Assembly (NCBI RefSeq): GCF_036884655.1
Contig: NC_088347.1
Span: 10,222,001-10,286,000 of the forward strand
Direction: 5' to 3'
Source of the DNA: Musa acuminata AAA Group
Lineage: Eukaryota; Streptophyta; Magnoliopsida; Zingiberales; Musaceae
DNA: 64,000 bases
Part shown: positions 33,640 through 45,317 of the stretch, piece by piece
How the letters are laid out: the number at the start of each line of letters is the position of its first letter
How positions within the stretch are numbered: position 1 is the first letter of the stretch
Made by a program: the position numbers and the translations under genes
Notes under the pieces: model-generated
What the model was told of the DNA's origin: nothing
Database searches by the model: none
Seen by the model: the letters and a program-made list of their open reading frames with translations, nothing else

Positions 33640-33780
33640 GTTATAGTCTGCAGCATGTGTAGTTATAACTACCGCATGAGTACACTACGAGTTACCCAGC
33701 TTTGTCTATAACTTGTATAGACAAAGCTATTTGTAGAAACTTAAAAAAAAATCAATTTCTTTTACTTATAAAAAAAAAAA
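33640..33780 (+). mobile_element. LINE 3' UTR tail, diverged
   Basis: Only the last ~140 bp of the family (ttatagtctgcagcatgtg to poly(A) 33770-33780), with more substitutions than other copies and A-rich changes near the end. Immediately followed by a copia-B-like LTR fragment. Confidence 0.82.
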
Positions 33781-34565
33781 ATATCCCAGAGACCATATAC
33801 CAGACATGGTGCTATCAGACCCATATGATTTCTAATCGAGTCTCGCTCTAATTAGATTCTCTCAGATACCTCTTTCTCTCTTAATCCGAATGACCCTAAC
33901 TAGGGATTTGTTTGAGTAAAACATATGAGATATTCCTCTCATGACACCAAGAGTGGATGATCCTCTATCGACACTCAATAGACCTCGTAAGGTTGGCTAC
34001 CACTGCCGATGACCAGCTATGCTAGATTTGGAACCTCCAGACCTAAAACTCTGGTATCAAAGAATGGAGTACTCATATAGGACATCCTTAATGTCTCAAG
34101 TCTAAAGACCAGATACACCACTAAGACTTTGAAATCGCTATCTAACAATATGGCATCATCAACTATCCAACATTCTATAAGCGGATAAATCAATAAACTC
34201 ATTCTTCAATAAGCACCTATATTGTATTCTCAGTGTCCCCACACGAGCAACTAAGAGACCAGTTGCATCCATCATATGGATGGGTATACAACATATCAAT
34301 CTGTCCGGTTACCTTGATGTCCTTCTCGAGTAACCTATGACCGAGATTATTTAGGATATGTGTTTAAAGGCGATTGGTCTCATTATCATGATCTCATCAC
34401 GATCCGATTCCCATTGCACAAATCCATGGACATCACAATATATTCAAGCAATAAGTAATATAAAATGATAAAATGTCAAAATATAATAATAAACAAAATG
34501 ATTGTGTGTCGAGTCACACATGCTATCACTCACGTGATTGGCTTGTAGGGCACCTATGACTAGCA
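33781..34565 (-). repeat. Copia B-type LTR fragment, diverged
   Basis: Aligns with 23651-24405 of the copia B LTR, down to the terminal GACTAGCA, with many substitutions. It retains the hairpin segment (34378-34403). An older relative of copia B rather than part of it. Confidence 0.85.
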
Positions 34566-34647
34566 TGGATCACCACTAGAGAGGAGGACGCTTGACCTTC
34601 TTCATTCTCTTCTACAGATATACAGAGATTCAGGGATATACGATCTT
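34566..34647 (+). repeat. Copia B-type LTR piece, inverted
   Basis: tggatcaccactagagagg... to gggatatacgatctta is the complement of the opposite end of the same LTR (compare 23095-23175). It directly abuts the LTR terminus at 34565, giving an inverted junction. Confidence 0.78.
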
Positions 34648-35041
34648 ATTTTTTTGTAAGTAAAAGTAAATTGATTATGTGTAAAGTTTCTACAAATAAC
34701 TTTATCTATATAAGTCATAGACAAAGCCAAGTAACTCATAGAGTGTGAATGCGATAGTTATGACTACACATGCTGTAGACTATAACTCATTATTATAGTC
34801 AACATAGAAAATGTTTATCCAGATATATCAAAACTACCTGTGGGTACATAATTTGGCATCATTCCCAAGATCTTTAGCTAATAGCAAAATTAAATTTTAT
34901 AAAAATATCTTTTTCTCTTTGGGTAAAGTGCTCCATTTTGAGATCTTGCTCTATACAGGATCTTGAGTCTCTAATAATCTCTTTCAAGAGCTGAGCATTG
35001 TTTGTGTGTTGACATTCAAAGATTCTGTTACATCTCTCCTT

Positions 35042-36265
35042 TCACATCCACCAAATAGAGCTTATGAAAGTAACCTTAGCTAGTTGTGTGAGAGGCCCTT
35101 TTCTTAAGAAACATTGCAAGAGGTCGCCTAGTTCTTGGTGCAAGTTTGGTTGTGGTAATCTATTGAGTTCAAATCGCTGGAGAATCTCCTTCCATATCCA
35201 TTTTGTATAATCACAAGCAAAATAGAGGTGGTCAACAGTTTCTTCTTGTTGCATACAAAGGGAGTATCGGTTAACATGATAGATACCTCTTCTTTTCATA
35301 TTGTCTATTGTAGGTAGTTTATTGAGAAGGGCTTGCCATGTACATAAGGAATGTCTTTGTGATCCCGGTCGATCCCATGTCCAATTGCTTGGGACCCACT
35401 TGTTATTTCTTTGCCTAATTCGATTCCATACGGATGTGGCACTAAATTTGCCATTGCCATGAGGCCAAATAAGTATATCTGAAGAGTTGTTCCTGATTGG
35501 AATAGCTATAATAGTCGGCCAAAGTGATAACATTTCGGGAGAAATAGGATTAGGGAGACACCAGGTACCGTTAGCAATGAACTCGGAAACCTTCCAATCT
35601 TTGGGAGCCCCAAGATCTTTTCGTATTCTGTCACCATATAATTGAAATATACTCTTCCCATTCACCCAAGGATCGTACCATATATTAGTACTAGTTCCAG
35701 AAGATATTGCATATGAAATTTGTTTGATTAGCCAATTCCTTGCCTTTAAAATTCCTTTCCAAGCTGCAGAGTGGTATGTTCTTGTTGAAATTTCCCAGAT
35801 TGATTCCTTTGAAAGATACCTAGCAGAAATCCAATGTGACCATAAGGAACATTTGTTTTGCATAAGATCCCACAATTCCTGTACCAGACATGCTTGATTC
35901 CAATCTCTAGTATTTTTCAAGTTTAGCCCCCCTTCATCTTTCGGTTTGCAAATGCTATCCCAATTTTCCATATGCATTGCCTTATCATTTGTGTCATTCC
36001 AGAAGAAGTTAATTAATAACCGTTCAATATCTTGGAGAAGTCCAGCAGGCAGAAGAAATGCATTACACCAATATATAGAGTAGGAGTGCAATACCGAACG
36101 GATGAGTTCGAGTCGTCCTGCTTTCGATAGAAACCTATTTTTCCAAGAAGAAATTTTATTCTTTATTTTATGCAAGATAGGTTGACAGTGGGTTTTGTGA
36201 ATGCTTGTGGATATAAGCGGGAAACCCAAATAAAGAACTGGCAAGCTTCCCTCACTAACCCACAA
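35042..36265 (-). pseudogene. LINE ORF2 C-terminal half (RT thumb and zf-RVT)
   Basis: 407 residues open in one frame, the longest undamaged run of this part of ORF2 in the window. It starts just after the RT palm (SEGSLPVLYLGFPLI), runs through SWKNRFLSKAGRLELIRSV and the NIWYDPWVNG block, to the zf-RVT module (HVNRYSLCMQQEETVDHLYFAC). The first Cys of that module is replaced by Tyr (RYSLC for RCSLC). It ends at 35042 with a TGG-to-TGA change. No RT catalytic box. Confidence 0.85.
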
Positions 36266-36312
36266 GATGGCTTTTCATAAATCTGCTTTAAAACTGATTT
36301 TTGTCCCTCTTG

Positions 36313-37420
36313 GGAAATTTCAACAAGAACATACCACTCTGCAGCTTGGAAAGGAAATTTAAAGGCAAGGAATTGGCTAATCAAACACATTTCTTATGGA
36401 ATCTCTTCTGGAACTAGTGCTAATATGTGGTACGATCCTTGGGTGAATGGGAAGAGTATATATTTCAATTATATGGCAACAGAATACGAAAAGATCTTGG
36501 GGCTCCTAAAGATTGGAAGGTTTCCGAGTTCATTGCTAATGGTACCTGGTGCCTCCCTAATCCTATTTCTCCCGAAATATTATCACTTTGGCCGACTATC
36601 ATAGCTATTCCAATCAGGAACAACTCTTCAGATATACTTATTTGGCCTCATGACAATGGCAAATTTAGTGCCACATCCGCATGGAATCAAATTAGGCAAA
36701 GAAATAACAAGTGGGTCCAAAGCAGTTGGACATGGGATCGACCGGGATCACAAAGACACTCCTTATGTACATGGCAGGCCCTTCTCAATAAACTACCTAC
36801 AATAGACAATATGAAAAGAAGAGGTATCTATCATATTAACCGATGCTCCCTTTGTTTGCAACAAGAAGAAATTGTTGACCACCTCTATTTTGCTTGTGAT
36901 TATACAAAATGGATATGGAAGGAGATTCTCCAGTGATTTGAACTCAATAGACTGCCACAACCAAACTTGCACCAAGAACTAGGCGACCTCATGCAATGTT
37001 TCTCAAGAAAAGAGCCTCTTACACAACTAGCAAAGGTTACTTTCAAATGCGCTATTTGGTGGATGTGGTAAGAGAGATGTAATAGAATCTTTGAAGGTCA
37101 ACACACAAACAATGCTCAGCTCTTGAAAGAGATTATTAGAGACTCAAGATCCTGTATGGAGCATGATCTCAAAACCGAGCACTTCACCCGAAAAGAAAAA
37201 GATATTTTTATCAAATTTAATTTTGCTATTAGCTAAAGATCTTGGGAATGATGCCAAATAATGTACCCACATGTAGTTATAGTCTACAGCATGTGTAGTC
37301 ATAACTATCGCATTCGCACTCTATGAGTTACTTGGCTTTGTCTACGACTTGTATAGATAAAGCTATTTGTAGAAACTTTACACATAATCAATTTAATTTT
37401 TCTTAAAAAAAAAAAAAAAA
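36313..37420 (+). mobile_element. LINE fragment with 13-bp target duplication
   Basis: 5'-truncated at ggaaatttcaacaagaac and ending in a ~16-bp poly(A). The duplication tttgtccctcttg is at 36300-36312 and 37421-37433, inside the RT of the minus LINE. The ORF2 tail (36427-36936) covers zf-RVT and stops at a CGA-to-TGA change. Confidence 0.92.
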
Positions 37421-37467
37421 TTTGTCCCTCTTGCTTTTGAATGCAAATCTTTGACCAAGTCATTAGT

Positions 37468-37571
37468 TAAGGCTCTCCTGTAGGCTCATTTTGAAATCAT
37501 TAAGTGTTTCTTGCAGTCGGTTCTCAATTCTGATTTCCAATGCTTCTATTTATGCTTTCACCGAGTTATAA
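37468..37571 (-). pseudogene. Gypsy gag N-terminus, minus strand
   Basis: The complement of 37571-37470 matches the gag start at 39988-40100 (ALEIRIENRLQE, LNDFK). It has a stop and is cut at 37467 by a LINE. It reads away from the GC-rich palindrome, mirror-image to the copy at 39988. Confidence 0.78.
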
Positions 37572-39987
37572 GTGGCCATTGCGTAAGGGCATCAACACTG
37601 TCGATACGAACTTGCCGAGGAGGTGGACGCCAAGGGCAGTGTTGCGATCGCTGCATTGGAGGAAGAGTAGCTGCCCTGTTTTTATCGTTGCGTGGGGTGA
37701 GAGCGTCGGGGTTGGAAGGCGATTGCGTTGATGTGGCTGCAACTGGGGGCAGCGTCGCCAAGGGCCTGTCGCTGCGGTGGTTGCGACGATGTGGATGGAA
37801 GGCAACGTTGCTCTGTCTCTACCGCACTACGGACGGAGGCATTGGTGACGCCGAGGGATCGCGTGCGGTTGAGGACACGACGGTGCCGTTGAAGCGGCCG
37901 AGGTTGAGAAGAGGAGTCAGTGAGTGCGTTACCGAGGTTGAAGCGGCCGCACAAGAGCTTGCTGCGTGTGCTGTTGGAGGGTGGCTACGGTGGAGTTGCC
38001 GAGGTTGAGGCTGCAGTGGAAAATAGGAATCGACGGTGGCAGGCTGGGCGGCGAGTGATGTCATCGCTGGCTGGGCAGCAGCGGCGACGGTGGTGGCAAC
38101 CAGCGTTCGCAGCAACAAGAGGATTGCCCTGTTTCGGTCACAAGGGGGCAAAGCAAGTGGGAGTGGTGTCGGTCGTTCTCGCCCGAGCCAAGGGAAGCGG
38201 CGGTTGGGAGGCGAGCAGCGGTCGCCGCATAGTGGCTGGCAGTGGTTGTGGGTCGGCTGGAAGGCGATGGCGCTCGAGGCGTGGCTGCAATCGACGAGGG
38301 GCTGCGGCAACAGAGGAAGCTCTGTTTCTACAACCGCTGTAAGGAGGGGCTACAGCAACCGGCGGCTGCGGCTGCGGTGCCGGCGGTCCTTCTCACTCGA
38401 GCGAGATGGGGACGCGAGGAGAAGAGGTCGTTGGCTGGGTGATCGAGCGGCGGCGATGCGACTGGGAAAAGTGGTGGTGACGCGGCTGGGAATAAGGGCA
38501 ATCCGTGAGTTGCCCTATTTCGATCGAAGCGAGGAGGGCGACAATAAGCGGCTGGAGCTGCGACCTAAGGGGAGGCGGGCAGCGATGGAGAGGCAGCGGT
38601 GGTGGCGCAGCTAGGAGCAGCGTCACCAACGATCGCCGAGGAGGAGAGGTCGAGCGGCTTCACTGCGAGGCAAGGGGCGGCGGGCGGCGGCAGTAGGGTT
38701 GGGATGGACGCTGACAGCATCGTCTCCTGGCCGGGGAATAGCGGCGGCGGTGGTCGCCGACCGGGAAGCGGGGCGATGGTGGGCGCTGGCCGGAGAGCAG
38801 AAGCGACAGGTGGGCTGGCCGGAAGCAGGGGACGCCGGGGTGGCTGCAGCTTCTTCTTCCTCTCATGTTTCTTCTTCTTTTTTTTTTTTTGAAGAAGAGA
38901 AAGGGAATGATAATGATCGCTTCGAGGGGATCGACCTCCTTGATCGCAGCCACGCAACGGTTGTGGAAACAGAGTTCCTCTGTTGCCGCAGCCCCTCATC
39001 GATTGCAGCTGCGCCGCCTCCAGCACTCCTCTTCCCCTCCAGCACCGTCGCCGCCTAGCCGACCCATCACTGCTGCGGGCCACCGTGCAATGACTGTCGA
39101 ACGCCGCCCCGCAGCCAATCCTCCTTGCTCTGCATTCGTAGTGCCAGAAATAGGGCAACTCACCGGTTGCCCTTGTTCCCAACCGTGACACTGCTGGCTC
39201 CTCCTTATCCACCGCTGTCGTTGCTTCTCGGCTGCACATTCGCAGCCGCAGCCCTCATTGCAACGGTTGTAGAAACAGAGCTTCCTTTGTTGCTGCAGCC
39301 CCCGTCAATCCTGGCCGCGACCCTCTCTGCCTCCTTCTCCTCCGCCAATGCTGCGCTCCGGCCAGCGACCACCACTGCTGCCAGCCACCGCAGCCTTCTC
39401 CTCAACCGCTCATGATCCTTCTGGCCAACTCCTTCGGTGGTGCGACAACAACAGAGTACGCAGCAACCACCACGCAGCAACAAAAATAGTGGCACCCTTT
39501 GCTGTCGCAGCCGCCAATTGCAACCACCGTCGTCACTCTCGGCCAACGACCAACCCCTCGTTCTACAGCAGCCGCCCTCCAACAGCGAACGTAGCAACCG
39601 CAGCAAGTACGCTGCCTTGCCTCAACCCCAGCAGCGCACGCAACACCAATTCCACTTCTCAACCTCGGCCACATCAACGCCGCCTCCCCCTTGCTTAGCA
39701 TATTCTGCCACAACCACAGGTTGCCATCACTACAGCCTCAACCCCGTTGCTCGGCGATCGCCCCTTGGGTCGCAGCAGCTGCAGCCACATCAACGCAGTC
39801 GCCTTCCAACCCCGACGCTCTCACCTCACACAACGATAGAAATAGGGCAGCTACTCTTCCTCCAACGTAGCGACCGCAGCACTGCCCTTGACGTCCACCT
39901 CCTCGGCAACTTGGCATCGACAGTGATTGATGCCCTTGACCAATACCAAAAATAGGAGTTGAGATTACAAATTTACAGTCTTAAGAA
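37572..39987. repeat. GC-rich imperfect palindrome between two gypsy gag starts
   Basis: 2.4 kb of GC-rich sequence. The left arm (37572 onward) matches the complement of the right arm (to about 39955): for example ggaggtggacgccaagggc (37620) versus the complement near 39890, and ggccgaggttgagaag in both. The match is good at the outer ends and breaks up with indels toward the centre near 38.88 kb, where there is a T-run. A stretch with gcttcgaggggatcgacc (38918-38940) is the complement of the LTR repeats at 46626-46733. Many ORFs here are low-complexity and open on both strands; I call no gene. Confidence 0.7.
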
Positions 39988-40735
39988 ATGACCACCGATA
40001 CCTCAGTGAAAGCACAAATGGAAGCATTGGAAATTAGAATTGAGAACCGGTTACAAGAAGTACTTAATGATTTCAAAAAGGACTTACTAGGGAGCCTTAG
40101 TAATTTTTTATTTTTTTTTGGTAAGTAAAAGTAAATTGATTATGTGTAAAGTTTCTACAAATAGCTTTATCTATACAAGTCATAGACAAAGCCAAGTAAC
40201 TCATAGAGTGCGAATGCGATAGTTATGACTACACATGCTGTAGACTATAACTACCTGTGGGTACATTATTTGGCATCATTCCCAAGATCTTTAGCTAAAA
40301 GCAAAATTAAATTTGATAAAAATATCTTTTTCTCTTCGGGTGAAGTGCTCGGTTTTGAGATCATGCTCCATACAGGATCTTGAGTCTCTAATAATCTCTT
40401 TCAAGAGCTGAGCATTGTTTGTGTGTTGACCTTCAAAGATTCTATTACATCTCTCCTTCCACATCAACCAAATAGCGCATCTGAAAGTAACCTTTGCCAG
40501 TTGTGTAAGAGGCTCTTTTCTTGAGAAACATTGCATAAGGTCGCCTAGTTCTTGGTGCAAGTTTGGTTCCGGCAGTCTATTGAGTTCAAATCGCTGGAGA
40601 ATCTCCTTCCATATCCATTATGTATAATCACAAGCAAAATAGAGGTGGTCAACAGTTTCTTCTTGTTGCAAACAAAGGGAGCATCTGTTAACATGATAGA
40701 TACCTCTTCTTTTCATATTGTCTAATGTAGGTAGC

Positions 40736-41686
40736 CTACAGTCTATTCCACTATGGGTATCCTTTTAAGGTCTTCCTCTACATCTTTGGAGTCGACGTTT
40801 TATTTCAAAGTTATGCAGCACTCTGGGACAACCACTCTACATCGACAAAGCAACAGCTGCTCAGACGAGATTAGCATTTGCACGAGCATGTGTACTGGTT
40901 TCTTCCGACAAAGATCTTCCAAATGAGGTTTTCTATCGTGATCTTGATGGGAACACTCGGAAGGTACATGTCTTATATTCCTGGAAGACACAACGATGTC
41001 AGCATTGCTTATCTTTTGGTCATGCAAATGGAGCTTGTCAGCAAACTCTAAAACAAATCACAAAGCTCTATCGACCACGTCAAGCGCCTCAGCAACAAAG
41101 CGAGTCTTCTCTAATGGCAGTAGCACCGATGGTGGCGAAGAATATTGAGCATTCCAACTCGCAAGGACAGCACCTCGGACAGAAGGACAAATCCAAAACT
41201 ATATCTCTTCCTATAATGTCGAAGCCTTCCACAACAGAGATTTCCCTTGGTACTAGTGGACAGGAGAAACATAAGTCAGGAACTTCATCTCTTCCAAAAT
41301 CATTGGATCCGTCCATAATAACTCAACAAGCCCAATCAAATCTCGCCAGCAAGGATATTCTTCCTCAACAAACTCAGGCCACAACAAACATCGCCAACAA
41401 GGATATTCTGTCTCAACAAATTCATGCCACAACAAACTTTTCTAGCCAGGCTACTCCAACAAGTACTATCCAGGATATTGTGCTGGAACAATCTTATCGT
41501 GCTTCAACAAACCCTGCCAATCAAGACCACATGATTCAAGGTATTTTAAAGTTTAAAAATCTGCAAGCTGTAGATGAAGTGGATAAATATAGGAATAAAG
41601 CCATAAAAGGTAAGGATATTGTGAGGGAGGAAAATACAAAACCGAAGGATAAGAAAAAGGATGGTACAGTCCATCCAAAGTCATAG
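40736..41686 (+). pseudogene. LINE ORF1 (nucleic-acid-binding protein), 5'-truncated
   Basis: In frame from 40736 to the stop at 41684-41686, with one TAA at 40766-40768. The start matches the end of a DUF4283-type domain (SIPLWVSF, GLPLHLWS). A CCHC knuckle follows (CQHCLSFGHANGAC), then a long Ser/Gln/Thr-rich tail with repeated NKDILxQQ units and a Lys-rich end. The ORF1 product of plant LINEs binds the element RNA. It ends 38 bp before ORF2. Confidence 0.85.
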
Positions 41687-41724
41687 GATGAATACCTTAC
41701 CACCTTTTCATTTCTTTATTACTG

Positions 41725-44700
41725 ATGAAGATAACAAGTTGGAATGTTCGCGGACTTAATAAGCCGGAGAAATGTCGGGAGCTCAACAGAATAATCAAGT
41801 CTGCCGCATGTGATATTGTTATCCTAGTAGAAACGAAAATTAAACAATTGCGCGTTCAAGCTCAAAAGAATTTAATATGGCCGGACGCAGAACTGTTTAC
41901 CAATGACTCAAATGAATCTTTTGGTAGAATATGGGTCTTATGGCATCCTAACTCTATTAATGCTTGGTTTATTTCTGCTACTAATCAATTCATTCATCTT
42001 AAGGTAGAGGATAAAAAGAATTACTGTCAATTCAATTTCACTGGTATATATGCTTCAAATAGTATGCAAGAAAGAAATACTCTTTGGTCTGACCTGACTA
42101 ATATTGCAAATGGCTGTCTCAATGTACCTTGGATTGTTCTTGGAGACTTTAATGTTGTTCGGTACACAAATGAAAAAGAGGGGGGTAGACAACTTTCAGA
42201 AAGCCAGCTTCAAAGTTTTAATGATTACATTGACACTACAGCTTTGTTTGATATGAAATCTATGGGTAATTGGCTCTCCTGGAGTAATCAAGGTGCTGCT
42301 AACAGAAAAATAATGGCTCGACTTGATAGGTGTTTGATTAATCATGAATGGTTAACAGTTTACCCAGATTCACTTCTAGAATATGGTGCTCCTTTGTTTT
42401 CTAACCATTCTTTAATGTATAAACACACACACAAAGCGACACCAAGAGGCAAGAAACCATTTAGATTCTTTAACATGTGGAGTACTCATCCTCAATTTCT
42501 TGATGTTATCAGATCTGCCTGGAATGTTAATGTGCATGGATCCCCCCCTTACATCTTATGTCAAAAGCTCAAAGCCTGTAAAACAACACTAAAGGAGTGG
42601 AATACAAATACCTTTGGCAATATTATCACCACAGTTCAATTTTGTAGGAAGGAACTAATGTCATTGCAACATGAGCTGCAACTTCAGCCAAATGATGAGA
42701 ATATTATCTACAAAGAGACAGAAGCCATAAATAACTTCATGCAAGCCTTAAAACAGGAGGAAAGTTTTGCAAAGCACAAGTCTCGATAGCATTGGCTTAC
42801 ACTAGGGGATTCCAATACTAAATTTTTCTATGCTTCAATTGCTACTCGAAGGGCTGTTAACCGTATCAACAAATGCAGAGACAAAGATGATAATCTTATT
42901 GAGAATTTAGATGAGGTTAAAGCACACACAGAGCAATTTTTTTATTTCTTACTCAATCAAGCTGGGAAAACTAATAACATTCATGTGGAGCCGACTAGAA
43001 AACTTGATTTGGAAGCTATTTCAATCCTCAACGCCCCAATTACAGATGACGAAATTGTATGTGTTGTCTTAAGTCACCAAAGCACAAAAGCCCAGGTCCA
43101 GATAGATTTCCAACTGAATTTTACCAAACTGCTTGGTCTATTATTGGAAATGATATGATCGAGGCTTGCCAACATTTTTTCACTTCAGGTCATATTCTTA
43201 GAGAGATGAATTGCACTTTTATTTCTTTAATTCCGAAGAATGCAGGGGCTGATTCACTAGAGAACTATCGACCCATATCATTATGCAACTTTATTTACAA
43301 GATCATCTCCAAAGTATTGGCAAATAGAATGCAAAAGGTAAAACACAAGATCATTAGCCTCAATCAAGCTACTTTCATCAAAGGGAGAAGTATACATCAT
43401 AACGTTTTGCTTGCTAATGACTTGGTCAAAGATTTGCATTCAAAAGCAAGAGGGACAAAAATATGTTTTAAAGCTGATTTACGGAAAGCCTTTGATTCAG
43501 TCAATAGGAAATTTATCTATAAGATGCTCCTCGATATGAACTTCCCACAGCAATGGGTTAATTTGATTCAATCTTGCCTAGAAACTCCAAAGTTTTCGAT
43601 ACTCTTTAATGGCTCACCTATTGGTGTTTTTGGGAGCACGAATGGCATCCGACAAGGTGATCCACTCTCTCCGTATCTCTTTACTATTGCGATGGAAGGA
43701 CTTAACTGTATGTTGGAACATGTAGTCTTAAATGGCAGCATTAAGGTACCCAATGCTGGCTCTATTCTTATATCACATATAACATTTGCAGATGATTTAC
43801 TTATCTTTCTCCAAAATGATCCAACTTCAGTAAAGAACCTGGCTACTATTATGAATGACTTTGGTATGGTTTCTGGACTTCAGTTAAATCATGCTAAAAG
43901 TAAAGTATATATGAGCCCTTACGTTGAGGATAAGGTCTTTATTGCATAATCTTTCGGGGTTAGTGAGGGAAGCCTGCTAGTTCCTTATTTGGGTCTCCCG
44001 CTCATATCCACAGGCATTCACAAAACCCACTATCAGCCTATCCTGCAAAAAATAAAGAATATAATTTCTTCTTGGAAAAATAGGCTTCTATCAAAAGCAG
44101 GACGACTCGAACTCATCCGTTCTGTATTGTACTCCTACTCTATATATTGGTGTAATGCAATTCTTCTGCCTGTTGGACTTCTCCAAGATATTAAACGGTT
44201 ATTAATGAACTTCTTCTGGAATGGCACAAATGACAAGGCAATGCATATGGTAAATTGTGATAGCATTTGCAAACCGAAAGATGAAGGGGGGCTAAACTTG
44301 AGAAATACTAGAGATTGGAATCAAGCATGCCTGGTACAACAACTATGGGATCTTTTGCAAAACAAATGTTCCTTATGGTCACAATGGGTTTCTGCTAGGT
44401 ATCTTTCAAAGGAATCAATCTCGGAAATTTCAACAAGAACATACCACTCTGCAGCTTGGAAAGGAATTTTAAAGGCAAGAATTGGCTAATCAAACATATT
44501 TCTTATGCAATCTCTTCTGCAACTAGTACTAATATGTGGTACGATCCTTGGGTGAATGGGAATAGTATATTTCAATTATATGGCGACATAATACGAAAAG
44601 ATCTTGGGGCTCCCAAAGATTGGAAGGTTTCCGAGTTCATTGCTAACGGTACCTGGTGTCTCCCTAATCCTATTTCTCCCGAAATGTTATCACTTTGGCC

Positions 44701-45317
44701 GACTATCATAGCTATTCCAATCAGGAACAACTCTTCAGATATACTTATTTGGCCTCATGACAATGGCAAATTTAGTGCCACATCCGCATGGAATCAAATT
44801 AGGCAAAGAAATAACAAGTGGGTCCCAAGCAATTGGACGTGGGATCGACCGGGATCACAAAGACACTCCTTATGTACATGGCAGGCCCTTCTCAATAAAC
44901 TACCTACAATAGATAATATGAAAAGAAGAGGTATCTATCATGTTAACCGATGCTCCCTTTGTTTGCAATAAGAAGAAACTGTTGACCACCTCTATTTTGC
45001 TTGTGATTCTCCAGCGATTTGAACTCAATAGACTGCCGCAACCAAACTTGCACCAAGAACTAGACGACCTCATGCAATGTTTCTCAAGAAAAGAGTCTCT
45101 TACACAACTAGCAAATGTTACTTTCAAATGCGCTATTTGGTGGATGTGGAAGGAGAGATGTAATAGAATCTTTGAAGGTCAACACACAAACAATGCTAAG
45201 CTATTGAAAGAGATTATTAGAGACTCAAGATTCTGTATGGAGCATGATCTCAAAACCGAGCACTTCACCCGAAGAGAAAAAGATATTTTTATCAAATTTA
45301 AATTTGCTATTAGCTAA
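41725..45317 (+). pseudogene. LINE ORF2 (endonuclease, RT, zf-RVT), broken
   Basis: An APE-type endonuclease starts at ATG 41725 (SWNVRGLN, VETK, GDFN). Its last catalytic motif reads SNH at residues 226-228 instead of SDH. RT follows with FISLIPKNAG, KADLRKAFDSV, RQGDP (43650-43664) and FADD (43785-43796), then the thumb and the zf-RVT module (RCSLCLQ). Stops at 42787, 43947 and 44969, one-base losses near 43057 and 44478, and a 25-bp loss near 45008 break it. Comparison with the copy at 48830 indicates CAA/CAG-type codons at all three stops. Confidence 0.92.

Larger units (their letters stand above)
34648..37467 (-). mobile_element. LINE fragment, minus, interrupted by another LINE
   Basis: Plus-strand poly(T) at 34648-34656 marks the 3' end. 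The element continues to 36312, is split by the plus LINE 36313-37420, and resumes at 37434-37467. A deletion near 36266 removes the RT palm: the thumb is joined directly to the KADLRK-region codons. Its 5' end is truncated in RT. Confidence 0.85.

Noticed and set aside
37511..39955. Many ORFs up to 224 aa in the GC-rich block
   Set aside because: They occur on both strands and in several frames, are low complexity, match no family I know, and follow from GC-rich composition and stop-poor repeats.
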